Assembly (NCBI RefSeq): GCF_902167145.1
Contig: NC_050105.1
Coordinates: 118,499,898 to 118,563,897 of the forward strand
Direction of reading: 5' to 3'
DNA: 64,000 bases
Source of the DNA: Zea mays
Lineage: Eukaryota > Streptophyta > Magnoliopsida > Poales > Poaceae
In this document: piece by piece, positions 36,547-46,063 of the stretch
Position numbering within the stretch: the stretch's first letter is position 1
Layout: the number at the start of each line of letters is the position of its first letter
Made by a program: the position numbers and the translations under genes
Notes under the pieces: generated by a model
Databases searched by the model: none
Seen by the model: the letters and a program-made list of their open reading frames with translations, nothing else
Told to the model about the DNA's origin: nothing

Positions 36547-39234
36547 TTAGTTCTTGACTTTAGGTACCCAAACGGTTTTGGGTCCTTTGGCATTAGAAAC
36601 AAGAACTTTGGGTACCCAAACACAAGTCTTGGAGCCCTTGTGTTTGTCCCCAACAAACTTGGCAACTACCTTGCCGGATTTGTTAGTGAGCACATAAGAT
36701 GCATCAAAAGTTTTAAATGAAATGCTATAATCATTTGATGCACTAGGAGTTTTCTTTCTAGGCAACTTAGCACGGGTTCGTTGCCTAGAGCTAGATGTCT
36801 CACCCTTATACATAAAAGCATGGTTAGGGCCAGAGTGAGACTTCCTAGAATGAATTCTCCTAATTTTGCTCTCAGGATAACCGGTAGGGTACAAAATGTA
36901 ACCCTCGTTATCCTGAGGCATGGGAGCCTTGCCCTTAACAAAATTTGACAATCTTTTAGGAGGGGCACTAAGTTTGACATTGTCTCCCCTTTGGAAGCCA
37001 ATGCCATCCTTGATGCCAGGGCGTCTCCCATTATAGAGCATACTTCTAGCAAATTTAAACTTTTCATTTTCTAAGTTATGCTCGGCAATTTTAGCATCTA
37101 ATCTTGCTATATGATCATTTTGTTGTTTAATTAAAGCCACATGATCATGAATAGCATCAATATCAACATCTCTACATCTAGTGCAAATAGAAACATGCTC
37201 AACATTAGATGTAGAGGGTTTGCAAGATTTTAATCCTACAACCTTAGCATGTAATATATCATTCTCACTTCTAAGGTTGGAAATAGTAACATTGCAAACA
37301 TCAAAATCTTTAGCCTTAGCAATCAAATTTTCATTTTCTACTCTAAGGCTAGCAAGAGATCCATTCAATTCATCAATCTTAGCAAGCAAAACATCATTAT
37401 CATTTCTAAGATTTGGAATTGAACCATTACAAACATTTGAATCAACCTTAGCAATTAATTTAGCATTTTCATTTCTAAGGTTGGCAATAGTGTCATGGCA
37501 AGTGCTTAGCTCACTAGATAGTTTTTGACATTTTTCTATTTCTAGAGCATAAGCATTTTTAACCTTAACATGTTTCTTGTTTTCCTTAATTAGGAAGTCC
37601 TCTTGGGAGTCCAAGAGATCATCCTTTTCATGGATGGCACTAATTAGCTCATTTAGTTTTTCCTTTTGTTGCATGTTTAGGTCGGTAAAAAGGGTACGCA
37701 AATTATTCTCCTCATCACTAGCATTATCATCACTAGAGGATTCATATTTAGTGGAGGATTTAGATTTAACCTTCTTCCTTTTGCCGTCCTTTGCCATGAG
37801 GCACTTGTGGCCGACGTTTGGGAAGAGGAGTCCCTTGGTGACGACGATGTTGGCGGCGTCCTCGTCGGAGGAGGACTCGATGGAGCTCTCGTCGGAGTCC
37901 CACTCCCGGCAAACATGGGCATCACCGCCCTTCTTCTTGTAGTACCTCTTCTTTTCTCTCCTCTTTCCCTTCTTGTCGTCGCCCCTGTCACTGTCACTAG
38001 ATATAGGACATTTTGCAATAAAATGACCGGGCTTACCACATTTGTAGCACACTTTCTTGGAGCGGGGTTTGTAGTCCTTCCCCCTCCTTTGTTTGAGGAT
38101 TTGGCGAAAGCTCTTGATGACGAGCGCCATTTCCTCATTGTCGAGCTTTGAGGCGTCGATTGGTTGTCTACTTGGTGTAGACTCCTCCTTCTTCTCCTCC
38201 GTCGCCTTAAATGCGACCGGTTGTGCCGCGGATGTGGAGGGATCATCTAGCTCGTTGATTTTCTTCGAGCCCTTGATCATATACTCAAAGCTCACAAAAT
38301 TCCCGATTACTTCCTCGGGAGTCATTAGTGTGTATCTAGGATTACCACGAATTAATTGAACTTGAGTGGGGTTAAGGAAAATGAGAGATCTTAGAATAAC
38401 CTTAACCACCTCATGGTCGTCCCACTTCTTGCTCCCGAGGTTTCGCACTTGGTTCACCAAGGTTTTGAGCCGGTTGTACATATCTTGTGGCTCCTCCCCT
38501 TGGCGAAGACGGAAGCGACCGAGCTCCCCCTCGATCGTTTCCCGCTTGGTGATCTTGGTGAGTTCATCACCCTCGTGCGCGGTCTTGAGTAGGTCCCAAA
38601 TCTCTTTCGCACTCTTCAACCCTTGCACCTTGTTATATTCCTCTCTACTTAGAGAGGCGAGGAGTATGGTTGTGGCTTGGGAGTTGAAGTGCTCGATTTG
38701 GTCCACTTCGTCCGTATCATAGTCGTCATCCCCTACGGATGGTACCTGTACACCAAACTCAACAACATCCCATATACTTTTGTGGAGTGAGGTTAGGTGA
38801 TATCGCATCATATCACTCCACCTAGCATAATCTTCACCATCAAACGCTGGTGGTTTGCCTAAAGGGACGGAAAGTAAAGGTGTATGTTTAGGAATGCGGG
38901 GGTAGCGTAGGGGGATCTTACTATACTTCTTGCGCTCTTGGCGCTTAGAAGTTACGAACGGCGCATCGGAGCCGGAGGTCGACGTTGATGAAGTGTCGGT
39001 CTCGTAGTAGACCACTTTCCTCATCCTCTTGTGCTTGTCGCCTCTCCAATGCGACTTGTGGGAAGAAGATTTCTCCTTCTTCTCTTTGTGGTGTGAAGAA
39101 GACTTCTTCCCTTTGGAGGAGTCCTTCTTCTTCTCCTTCCTCTTGGTGCGGGACTCTTCCGATGAGGTGCTCCCGTGACTCGTAGTGGGCTTGTCGCCGG
39201 TCTCCATCTCCCTCTTGGTGTGATCTCCCGACAT
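36547..39234 (-). CDS. gag of the Opie-like element (895 aa)
   Basis: Capsid and nucleocapsid polyprotein of a copia element, forming the cytoplasmic particle in which reverse transcription occurs. The start is the ATG at 39234. The N-terminal 70 residues are lysine/serine-rich (KEKKKDSSKGKKSS). The gag core follows (PPAFDGEDYARWSDMM ... EIWDLLKTAHEGDE, about residues 130-230). A CCHC zinc knuckle (CYKCGKPGHFIAKC, about residue 410) follows, then an acidic stretch and a long coiled coil built of repeats like ISNLRSENDILHAKV and IPNLRNDNDVLLAKI (about residues 520-700). The C-terminus ends VWVPKVKN. The extended coiled-coil C-terminal half is normal for the SIRE/Maximus lineage. Open throughout. 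Confidence 0.93.
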   Translation of the reverse strand: MSGDHTKREMETGDKPTTSHGSTSSEESRTKRKEKKKDSSKGKKSSSHHKEKKEKSSSHKSHWRGDKHKRMRKVVYYETDTSSTSTSGSDAPFVTSKRQERKKYSKIPLRYPRIPKHTPLLSVPLGKPPAFDGEDYARWSDMMRYHLTSLHKSIWDVVEFGVQVPSVGDDDYDTDEVDQIEHFNSQATTILLASLSREEYNKVQGLKSAKEIWDLLKTAHEGDELTKITKRETIEGELGRFRLRQGEEPQDMYNRLKTLVNQVRNLGSKKWDDHEVVKVILRSLIFLNPTQVQLIRGNPRYTLMTPEEVIGNFVSFEYMIKGSKKINELDDPSTSAAQPVAFKATEEKKEESTPSRQPIDASKLDNEEMALVIKSFRQILKQRRGKDYKPRSKKVCYKCGKPGHFIAKCPISSDSDRGDDKKGKRREKKRYYKKKGGDAHVCREWDSDESSIESSSDEDAANIVVTKGLLFPNVGHKCLMAKDGKRKKVKSKSSTKYESSSDDNASDEENNLRTLFTDLNMQQKEKLNELISAIHEKDDLLDSQEDFLIKENKKHVKVKNAYALEIEKCQKLSSELSTCHDTIANLRNENAKLIAKVDSNVCNGSIPNLRNDNDVLLAKIDELNGSLASLRVENENLIAKAKDFDVCNVTISNLRSENDILHAKVVGLKSCKPSTSNVEHVSICTRCRDVDIDAIHDHVALIKQQNDHIARLDAKIAEHNLENEKFKFARSMLYNGRRPGIKDGIGFQRGDNVKLSAPPKRLSNFVKGKAPMPQDNEGYILYPTGYPESKIRRIHSRKSHSGPNHAFMYKGETSSSRQRTRAKLPRKKTPSASNDYSISFKTFDASYVLTNKSGKVVAKFVGDKHKGSKTCVWVPKVLVSNAKGPKTVWVPKVKN

Positions 39235-39268
39235 CACTTCGAGCGGTTAGGCTCTAATGAAGCACCAG

Positions 39269-39280
39269 GCTCTGATACCA
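39269..39280 (-). promoter_or_regulatory. primer-binding site of the Opie-like element (initiator Met tRNA)
   Basis: On the minus strand TGGTATCAGAGC begins 2 nt after the 5' LTR. This is the standard complement of the plant initiator tRNA-Met 3' end. Confidence 0.93.
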
Positions 39281-39282
39281 AT

Positions 39283-40578
39283 TGAAAGTTGCCTAGAGGG
39301 GGGTGAATAGGGCGAAACTGAAATTTACAAAATTAATCACAACTACAAGCCGGGTTAGCGTTAGAAATAATAATGAGTCCGAGAGAGAGGGCGCAAAACA
39401 AATCGCAAGCAAATGAAGAGTGTGACACGTGGATTTGTTTTACCGAGGTTCGGTTCTCGCAGACCTACTCCCCGTTGAGGAGGCCACAAAGGCCGGGTCT
39501 CTTTCAACCCTTACCCTCTCTCAAACGGTCCCTCGGACCGAGTGAGCTTTCTCTTCTCAAATGTTTGGAACACAAAGTTCCCACAAGGACCACCACAAGA
39601 TTGGTGTCTCTTGCCTCAATTACAAGTGAGTTTGATCGCAATGGAGAATCAAAGAAGAAAGAAAGCAATCCAAGCGTAAGAGCTCGAAAGAACACAAGCA
39701 AATCTCTCTCACTAATCACTAGGGCGTTGTGTGGAGTTTGGAGAGGATTTGATCACTTTGGTGTCTAGAATTGAATGCTAGAGCTCTTGTAAGTAGTTGA
39801 AGTGGGAAAACTTGGATTACTTGAATGTGGGGTGGTTGGGGGTATTTATAGCCCCAACCACCAAACTAGCCGTTTGGGTGGAGGCTGTCTGTCGTATGGT
39901 GCACCGAACAGTCCGGTGCACACCGGACAGTCCGGTGCGCCAGCCACGTCACCCGAACGTTGGGGTTCCGACCGTTGGAGCTCTGACGCAGGGCCTGTCT
40001 TGATGTCAGGTGGTGCCGGACATACACTGTAGAGTGTCTGGTGCGCCTGTTCGCGCGTGCCTGACTTCTGCGCGCTCTGGCGCGCAATTAATGCGCCTGC
40101 AGGTGACCGTTGGCACCGAAGTAGCCGTTGCCCCGCAGTTACACCGGACAGTCCGGTGTACACCGGACATGTCCGTTGAATTATAGCGGAGCAGCCGATG
40201 TGAATTCCCGAGGCTGGCGAGTTCCGGTGGTCGCCTTTTCTTGGAGCACTGGACACTGTCCGATGTACACCGGACAGTCCGGTGAATTATAGCGAGCCGC
40301 CTCCGGATTTTCCCGAGAGTGAAGAGTTCAGCTTCGAAGTCACTCTGGTGCACCGGACACTGTCCGGTGCACACCGGACAGTCCGGTGCGCCAGACCAGG
40401 GATACCTTTAGCTCATTATCTTGAACCCAACTTTGGTCTTTTTATTGACTTGTTGTGAACCTTTGGCACCTGTAAAACTTATAAACTTGGGCAAACTAGT
40501 TAGTCCAATTATTTGTGTTGGGCAATTCAACCACCAAAATTAGATTTAAGAAATAGGTGTAAGCCTAATTCCCTTTCA
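39283..40578 (-). repeat. 5' LTR of the Opie-like element
   Basis: 1296 bp, paired with 31167-32472. The minus-strand TATA box is at about 39843-39852. One CACCGGACA palindrome has lost 2 bp relative to the other LTR (near 40014). Confidence 0.93.
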
Positions 40579-41923
40579 CAACAGAAGCTGCAGGGTGATT
40601 GCCTACATATTCTGGAATGTAAGGCGAATGGTACGAAGCAGTATGCATGACCTGCTTCGGCTGGCTCTGTTGCGCTGCAGCTTCTGCTAGCTCCTTTTGC
40701 TTCTGGATGGTAACATGGCACATCCTGGTGGTATGGCCCTTGCCTTCACCACAGAATAGGCAGTAAATTTTTCTTGGTTGATCTCCAAATCTTCCCCCAA
40801 AGCCCCTGGCGCCTCTGCCCCTTGGCGCTGGCGGCCGGAAAGAGCTTTGCTGTTGCCTCGAAGCTTGCGAGGAGCACTGTGGCCTTTGCTGTTGACTCCC
40901 TTTGTCATCACTTTGAGTAGAATTGTGAATTGACCTGACGTGCCTCAGATGAAATCTTCCTCCGAAGCCCCTGGTCATTTCAGAGAACCTGAATGCTTCC
41001 TCCCTTCTTTGGCGAAAATCGTTGTCAGCTCGAATATACTCGTCCATCTTCTGGAGCAACTTCTCCAAAGTTTGAGGAGGCTTTCTGGCAAAGTACTTAG
41101 CTAAAGGTCCCGGCCGAAGCCCCTTGATCATTGCCTCAATGACAATTTCATTGGGCACTGTTGGTGCCTGTGCCCTCAGACGCAGGAACCTTCGGACATA
41201 CGCCTGAAGATATTCTTCGTGGTCCTGGGTGCACTGGAATAAAGCTTGGGCAGTAACTGGCTTCGTTTGAAACCCTTGGAAGCTGGTTATCAACATGTCC
41301 TTTAGCTTTTGCCATGAAGTGATTGTCCCTGGCCGAAGAGAGGAGTACCAGGTTTGTGCAACACTCCTGACAGCCATGACGAAAGACTTTGCCATGACCG
41401 CCGTGTTGCCACCATACGAAGATATGGTTGCTTCATAGCTCATCAAGAATTGCTTTGGGTCTGAATGACCGTCGTACATGGGGAGCTGAGGTGGCTTGTA
41501 AGATTGTGGCCAAGGTGTAGCCTGCAGTTCTGTTGACAGGGGAGAAGTATCATCAAAAGCAAAATTTCCATGATGGAGATCTTCATACCAGTCGCCCTCG
41601 TTGTAGAAGCCCTCTTGATGAAGCTCTCTGCACGGGGGCCTTTGGTTCTGGTCATCTTGAGCAAGATGTCGAAGCTCTTCAGAGGCTTCGTCTATCTGCC
41701 TTTGAAGATCAGCTAGACGAGCCATCTTTTCCTTCTTCCGTTGGACCTGTTGATGGAGCATCTCCAAATTTTGGATTTCTTGATCCAAGTCGTCTTCCGG
41801 AGGCGTTGGACTGGTGGCCTTCCTCTTCTGGCTTCGAGCCTCCCTAAGAGAAACGACATCCTGATTGGGGTCCAGCGGCTGCAGAGTGGCAGCCCCTGTC
41901 GCTGAAGCTTTTTTCGACGGCAT
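40565..41923 (-). pseudogene. gag of the Zeon-like element, 3' end displaced by the nested insertion
   Basis: ATG at 41923. Order: a coiled-coil N-terminus (residues about 45-90), the retrotransposon gag core (PPQLPMYDGHSDPKQFLMSY ... SLRPGTITSWQKLKDMLITSF, about residues 145-220), an RGRGARGFGGR basic patch, and a variant zinc knuckle (CLFCGEGKGHTTRMC, five residues between the second C and H). The frame crosses the insertion point at 40579 and ends four codons inside the copia LTR. Originally it continued for 11 codons at 31129-31161. The product is thus nearly full length (452 aa) with a changed tail. It is the only sense-strand protein of the element. Confidence 0.9.
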
Positions 41924-41980
41924 GACGAAGGTGATGCTTGCCGAAGGTGTTCAAAACTCAAAAAATGGACGTGAGTTCAC

Positions 41981-41996
41981 CAGAGGTGGGCGCCAA
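41981..41996 (-). promoter_or_regulatory. primer-binding site of the Zeon-like element
   Basis: Minus strand TTGGCGCCCACCTCTG directly follows the 5' LTR. The TGGCGCC start fits tRNA-primed gypsy elements; the tRNA is not identified. Confidence 0.7.
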
Positions 41997-42675
41997 TGTT
42001 GGGGACTTGTTCTCAAATGCTAAGAGTTAAGAACAAGGCAACATAAAAAGTGTTAAATGTTAAATTCCTTCGTCCTTATAAACATTATGCCCTTTCGGAT
42101 ATAATGAATTCTGGACGAAGGTTACGAAGGAAAAGACCTTCGTAAGATCGATAGATGGTAAAAAAGAACACATATATGAAACATGAATAATGATACGAAT
42201 ATTATCATCAACTTCTTTTTATTACCAAATTCATAAAGACAAATTATAAATGTACCTTCAGATTGATGAAAAGTAAAGGTACAAACGTGATGCAAAAAGC
42301 GTATGCCAAGTCAGCCCTGAACAGTACGGGAGTACTGTTCATCTATTTATAGGCACGGGACGCAGCCCATGTAAAATTACATTGATGCCCTTTACATATA
42401 TCAATAACTCTATAGCAACTCTTCGAGGTTTAATTTGGCTTTTCATCTTTAAGTCGGTTCCTTTTTTCTGCCGTCATGCCGAAGCTTTTCTACACATAGC
42501 TTCGTGATCGTCTTATCCTTCGTCGTGGTCGCTTTCCATCCCAGCCAAGCTTCGTCTTAACCATGCTCTTGTATACCCGCAACCTGACTCCGAAGATACC
42601 TGTTCACATGTTTCACTCGGAAAACATTGTCAAATTATATTTTTGAGGACCTTCGGAAGCCGAAGGCCCCCAACA
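41997..42675 (-). repeat. 5' LTR of the Zeon-like element
   Basis: 679 bp, the same length as the 3' LTR. The minus-strand TATA box CTATAAATAG is at about 42344-42353. Confidence 0.92.
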
Positions 42676-44037
42676 CTCTCCAATTCACAATAGGGTTCTA
42701 CTCTCTGTCTCGCTATGGATCTAAGATGGAGTCCGAACTTTGATATGTTCATTGACCTGCACAATGAGCAATCTCCACAACGTCCCGAGACCCGTGTCGG
42801 TGCGGGGCATGTCTTCTTTGATGGTATTTCTCATGTCCATCATCAGTGGGAGGACATTACTCCTTGTCCCTATTTCCTGAATTTGCAACCTTTGTTTTCC
42901 TATTCGTATCCTCCCCCTTCATATCTATACTGACATCCACTAATGCTCCTCCTACCACTAAACCTCCTAACACCAGTGCTCCTACTACTACTATTGAAGC
43001 TTCTTCCACTAGTGCTCCTCCTTCTCAACCTTTCGCTTATATGTATCCTCCTCCGTACTCGTATGGGTATCCATATGGTGGTTCTCTTTATGTATCGTAT
43101 GGTGCTCCTCCGTTCACTCCTCCTATGGTGCTCCTCTCTTATATGGTTCTCGTGCTCCTTTTCATCCTCAGGCAGGCACGATAATGCCTCCAAACAGCCA
43201 CAATGATGCAACCTCCAACTAGCCACAATGATGCAACCTCCAAGCAACCATGTACTTCGGTGCGAAAGGACAGAACTAAGGCAGAGTATAAAAGATTGGT
43301 AAGTATACATATATTTTTATGAATTGGGCATAATTTTCAAGTCGATATTTTTTGAGTTCATAAAGTTATATATATCCATGTGTGGATATCACACTTTGTT
43401 AACCCCGTTGAGGGAAAAGACAAAAGGGATTTACCTTTGGAGGAAAATAGCAACTATGTTCAACTCCACCATAGAACCTCCTCACCACCGTACTCAAAAC
43501 ATCTAAAGGAAAGTTGGTCCACAAACAATCGTAAGGTCACCCTCTTCTACAACATCTACAATCGTTGTCCGCGATCTAACCGAGCAAAGAAAATGAATGC
43601 TCATCGAAACGACAAAAGATAGCTTCCTCAATAAGCCTAATGTAATGGACTTCAAGTTGGAGCACATGTGATGTGCTCTTTGCCACCAATCCAAGTGGTG
43701 TGTTCGGTATAGTGGCAACGACTCCAGTAATGGGAGCAAACAATCTTGTCTCAACATGAACTATAACTATAGCTCTACATTGTCGGAATAATGTTGGACC
43801 ATCACACCCCATTGACCACGATAAAGCAAGAGCCCAAAGGAAAGGGCTCAAGATCGTAAAGGCAGTCAAGAAGCTCTCGAGGACCCTTGTTGTCGTAGCG
43901 AGTGACGCGACCACAACTGCCGCCATCGAGGCAAGACCACACATGCTGCTCTTGACTGGCATCCCGATTAGGCCGGCGACAGCGGTGCTCTGCCAGATTG
44001 CGCTCAAGAGGCGGCAGCTCACTACGAGGACGACAAA
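42676..44037 (+). pseudogene. PIF/Harbinger-like ORF1 (Myb-like) remnant
   Basis: The ATG at 42715 starts MDLRWSPNFDMFIDLHNEQS and runs 72 codons, followed by proline/tyrosine-rich sequence in changing frames. Around 43260-43560 a Myb/trihelix-like section can be read in pieces (a KGIYLWRKIATMFNS-like and an HLKESWSTNNRKVTLFYNIYNRC-like stretch). This is the arrangement of the DNA-binding ORF1 of plant PIF/Harbinger transposons. Near 43800 an HPIDHDKAR-like segment corresponds to the conserved tail of such proteins. Several frame breaks make it a pseudogene. Its promoter lies 17 kb away at 25812, beyond the retrotransposon nest. The transposase ORF is not seen. Confidence 0.6.
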
Positions 44038-45173
44038 CACTACCAGACTCATCTTCTATGGCTAGTGCCCCAGACACTCGGTAAAGGCTTTTTTGCACTC
44101 CGCAAAGTCTTTGTTGTGTGTTGCACTCCGCAAAGTCATTGCCAAGTGCTTTTGTCGGAAACTTGGCAATTTGCGAAGTGCCAAAAAACACACGGCAAAA
44201 AAAAGCACTTGACAAAACATAAATGAGAAAAAATCTAAAAAAATAAGAAAATTTTAATTAGGGCGGCACCCACCAGCGCTTGCCCGCTCATAACCTCCTC
44301 TACCACTCAACCTCTATCTCAATTGTGTGTATATATATATATATATTACATTTTTTCTTTACATATTATAACAAACATGGTGTAAATTATTGTTTGAGGC
44401 ACTAAAATAATTCAAATGAAAAAGTTGTCAACTACAAAGTTGCATAACTTTGTGAGATCTACAACATTTATTTTGATAGTTTATTCATTCGAGGTAATTT
44501 ACAAGATTTGAATTTCAAATATGAAAACTTTAAATCCAATAGTTGTCAACGGTAAAGTTTCATAACTTTTTGAGATCTACAACTCTAATTTTGGTGGTTT
44601 TTATATCCGAGATCCTTTCAAAAGTTTGAATTTTGAAATTCAAATATAGTTTTGCATAACAAGAAGATTTCAAATAAAAAATTGTCAACTACAAAGTTTC
44701 ATATCTTTTCAAGACCTATAACTTCATTTTGGTGGTTTTTCTATCCGAATTCGTTTGGAAAATTTTAATTTTTTTAAATTTAGGCTAGTTTTCGTTGGCA
44801 AGATGACTTGAAATCAAAATGTTGCCAACTATAAAATTCTATAACTTACCAATATCTACAAAGTTTTTCTTTGGTTGTTTGGTCATTTATTCATCCAACA
44901 TGATGGTTCTAACATTGCTCACAAATCTTATACATCTCTCTTGCAGTTTCATAAACTACGAGAGAGACATAAGTTTTGTGAACAAATTTACTTTTATTTT
45001 GTCATATGAAAAAATAACGAAATCAAAAATTGTACATCTTGATAAGTTATACAACTTTATAGTTGAAAACTTATCCATTTGAATTAATATACTGCTTTAA
45101 AATGTGATTTGAAAATTGTCTTTGCCTAGTGTAAAAAACACTCGGCAAAGGAACTCTTTGCATAGTGTAAAAA
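44038..45173. mobile_element. CACTA element, left end with subterminal repeats
   Basis: It starts with CACTACCAG at 44038, a typical grass CACTA terminus. The next 180 bp hold inverted and direct copies of an ACTCGGCAAAG/CTTTGCGGAGTGC-type motif, the usual subterminal transposase-binding repeats. The same motif returns at 45120-45165. The interior (44400-44870) is a diverged array of four units, period about 125-130 bp, each containing TTGTCAACTACAAAGTT, ATAACTTTTTGAGATCTACAAC and TTTTGGTGGTTTTTAT-like blocks. No ORF is credible. A matching right terminus was not found. Confidence 0.75.
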
Positions 45174-45628
45174 TGTCATGTGGGGGCGCACGTACACTAG
45201 ACGTCGTAGGGCGCGTGACGTGCGCGGGGTTGCTGAGCGCGCCGAGCGCTTGGTTAAGGAAAGGACCACCAAAGTGGCTAGGAGATTTGATTGCTACCTT
45301 CTATTATTAGTTCCTTGAGTTTAGGAAAGATAGTTGGGCTAGGAGTGAAATTAGGAGATTTGATTATTGCCTCCTATTATTAGTCCTTAAGTTTAGAAAA
45401 GATTGTTGGGCCAAGGGCCATATATACCCTATAACGCAGGGAGAGGAATAAGGAAGAAATTACCAATCCAATCTCTTCCTTCTCTCTCATATAAGCCGAC
45501 GGCCAGGGGGCATAACCCAGCCGACAGGAAATGGCGGCGTGGGGGTATAACCCTGTCGGCGGCCACGAAGCGCGACTACAATATTCGTAGTCGAGGCCCT
45601 GCTACCTTGGGCCCTAAGGTCTTTAACA
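45174..45628 (+). repeat. LTR of a gypsy fragment
   Basis: 455 bp, beginning TGTCATGTGGGGGC and ending TCTTTAACA. An ATATATACCCTATAA TATA-like region is at about 45419-45433. A degraded initiator-Met primer-binding site (TAGTATCACGAG, about 45632) follows. It is inserted in CACTA sequence. Confidence 0.65.
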
Positions 45629-46063
45629 ACCTAGTATCACGAGTCCGGTGATCTGCGTCTCAATCCCAATCCACCACCGAATCCACACCCTCTGTCCACC
45701 CACCGCACCCACCTCTTCCCCATCGTCCTCCACTGCATCGTCGGCCATTGGAGATCAGCCCACCCTTGCCGATGTCATGAAGAAGCTGCTGGACTTGAAC
45801 GCAGACATGACAACCATGAAGGCCGATATGGTGGGCATGAAGGAACAAGCCGCCTCGTCATCGCCAATCGGCGGCAGCCACACCGAGGGCCAGCGCGATC
45901 TCGATCATCCACCCAAGTCCCAGAGGCTCAATTTTCCCCGCTACGATGGCAAGACTGATCCCATGCTCTTCATCAACAAGTGTGAGTCGTATTTCAGACA
46001 ACAGCGCACCATGGCAGAGGAACGCGTTTGGATGGCATCCTACAACTTAGAAGAGATTCCGCA
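45629..46063 (+). pseudogene. truncated gypsy gag fused to CACTA transposase sequence
   Basis: Reading from about 45650, the frame encodes a gypsy gag N-terminus: a coiled coil (TLADVMKKLLDLNADMTTM) followed by the core motif RLNFPRYDGKTDPMLFINKC and SYFRQQRTMAEERVWMASYN, which is diagnostic of chromovirus-type gag. Directly after NLEE the sequence changes without a stop into CACTA transposase-region sequence and then stops at 46097. The rest of gag-pol and the second LTR are missing. Confidence 0.75.

Larger units (their letters stand above)
31167..40578 (-). mobile_element. Opie/Ji-like copia retrotransposon (SIRE/Maximus lineage), 9412 bp
   Basis: Complete element on the minus strand with LTRs at 31167-32472 (1306 bp) and 39283-40578 (1296 bp). 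They differ at about 22 bases plus three small indels. A perfect 5-bp target duplication CAACA flanks it. The primer-binding site TGGTATCAGAGC (39269-39280, minus) matches initiator methionine tRNA. The polypurine tract is AAAAAGGGGGAGAT (32473-32486, minus). Gag, protease, integrase, reverse transcriptase and RNase H occur in copia order. The LTR carries repeated CACCGGACAGTCCGGTG palindromes, characteristic of this maize group. The insertion lies within the last codons of the Zeon-like gag. Apart from one stop in pol and the gag-pol frame arrangement it looks nearly intact. Confidence 0.93.
25858..42675 (-). mobile_element. Zeon/Cinful-like non-autonomous gypsy retrotransposon (interrupted)
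   Basis: Two LTRs of exactly 679 bp (25858-26536 and 41997-42675) differ at about 9 positions. The ends are TGTTGGGG...CCCCCAACA on the plus strand. Flanks TTCTC (25853-25857) and CTCTC (42676-42680) are a 5-bp target duplication with one mismatch. Without the nested copia element and its duplication, the length is about 7.4 kb. The sense (minus) strand has gag only; no protease, reverse transcriptase or integrase is present. The opposite strand carries a long spliced ORF. LTR size, end sequence, overall length and gag-only content fit maize Zeon-1, the non-autonomous partner of Cinful. Mobilisation would need enzymes from another copy. Confidence 0.88.
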
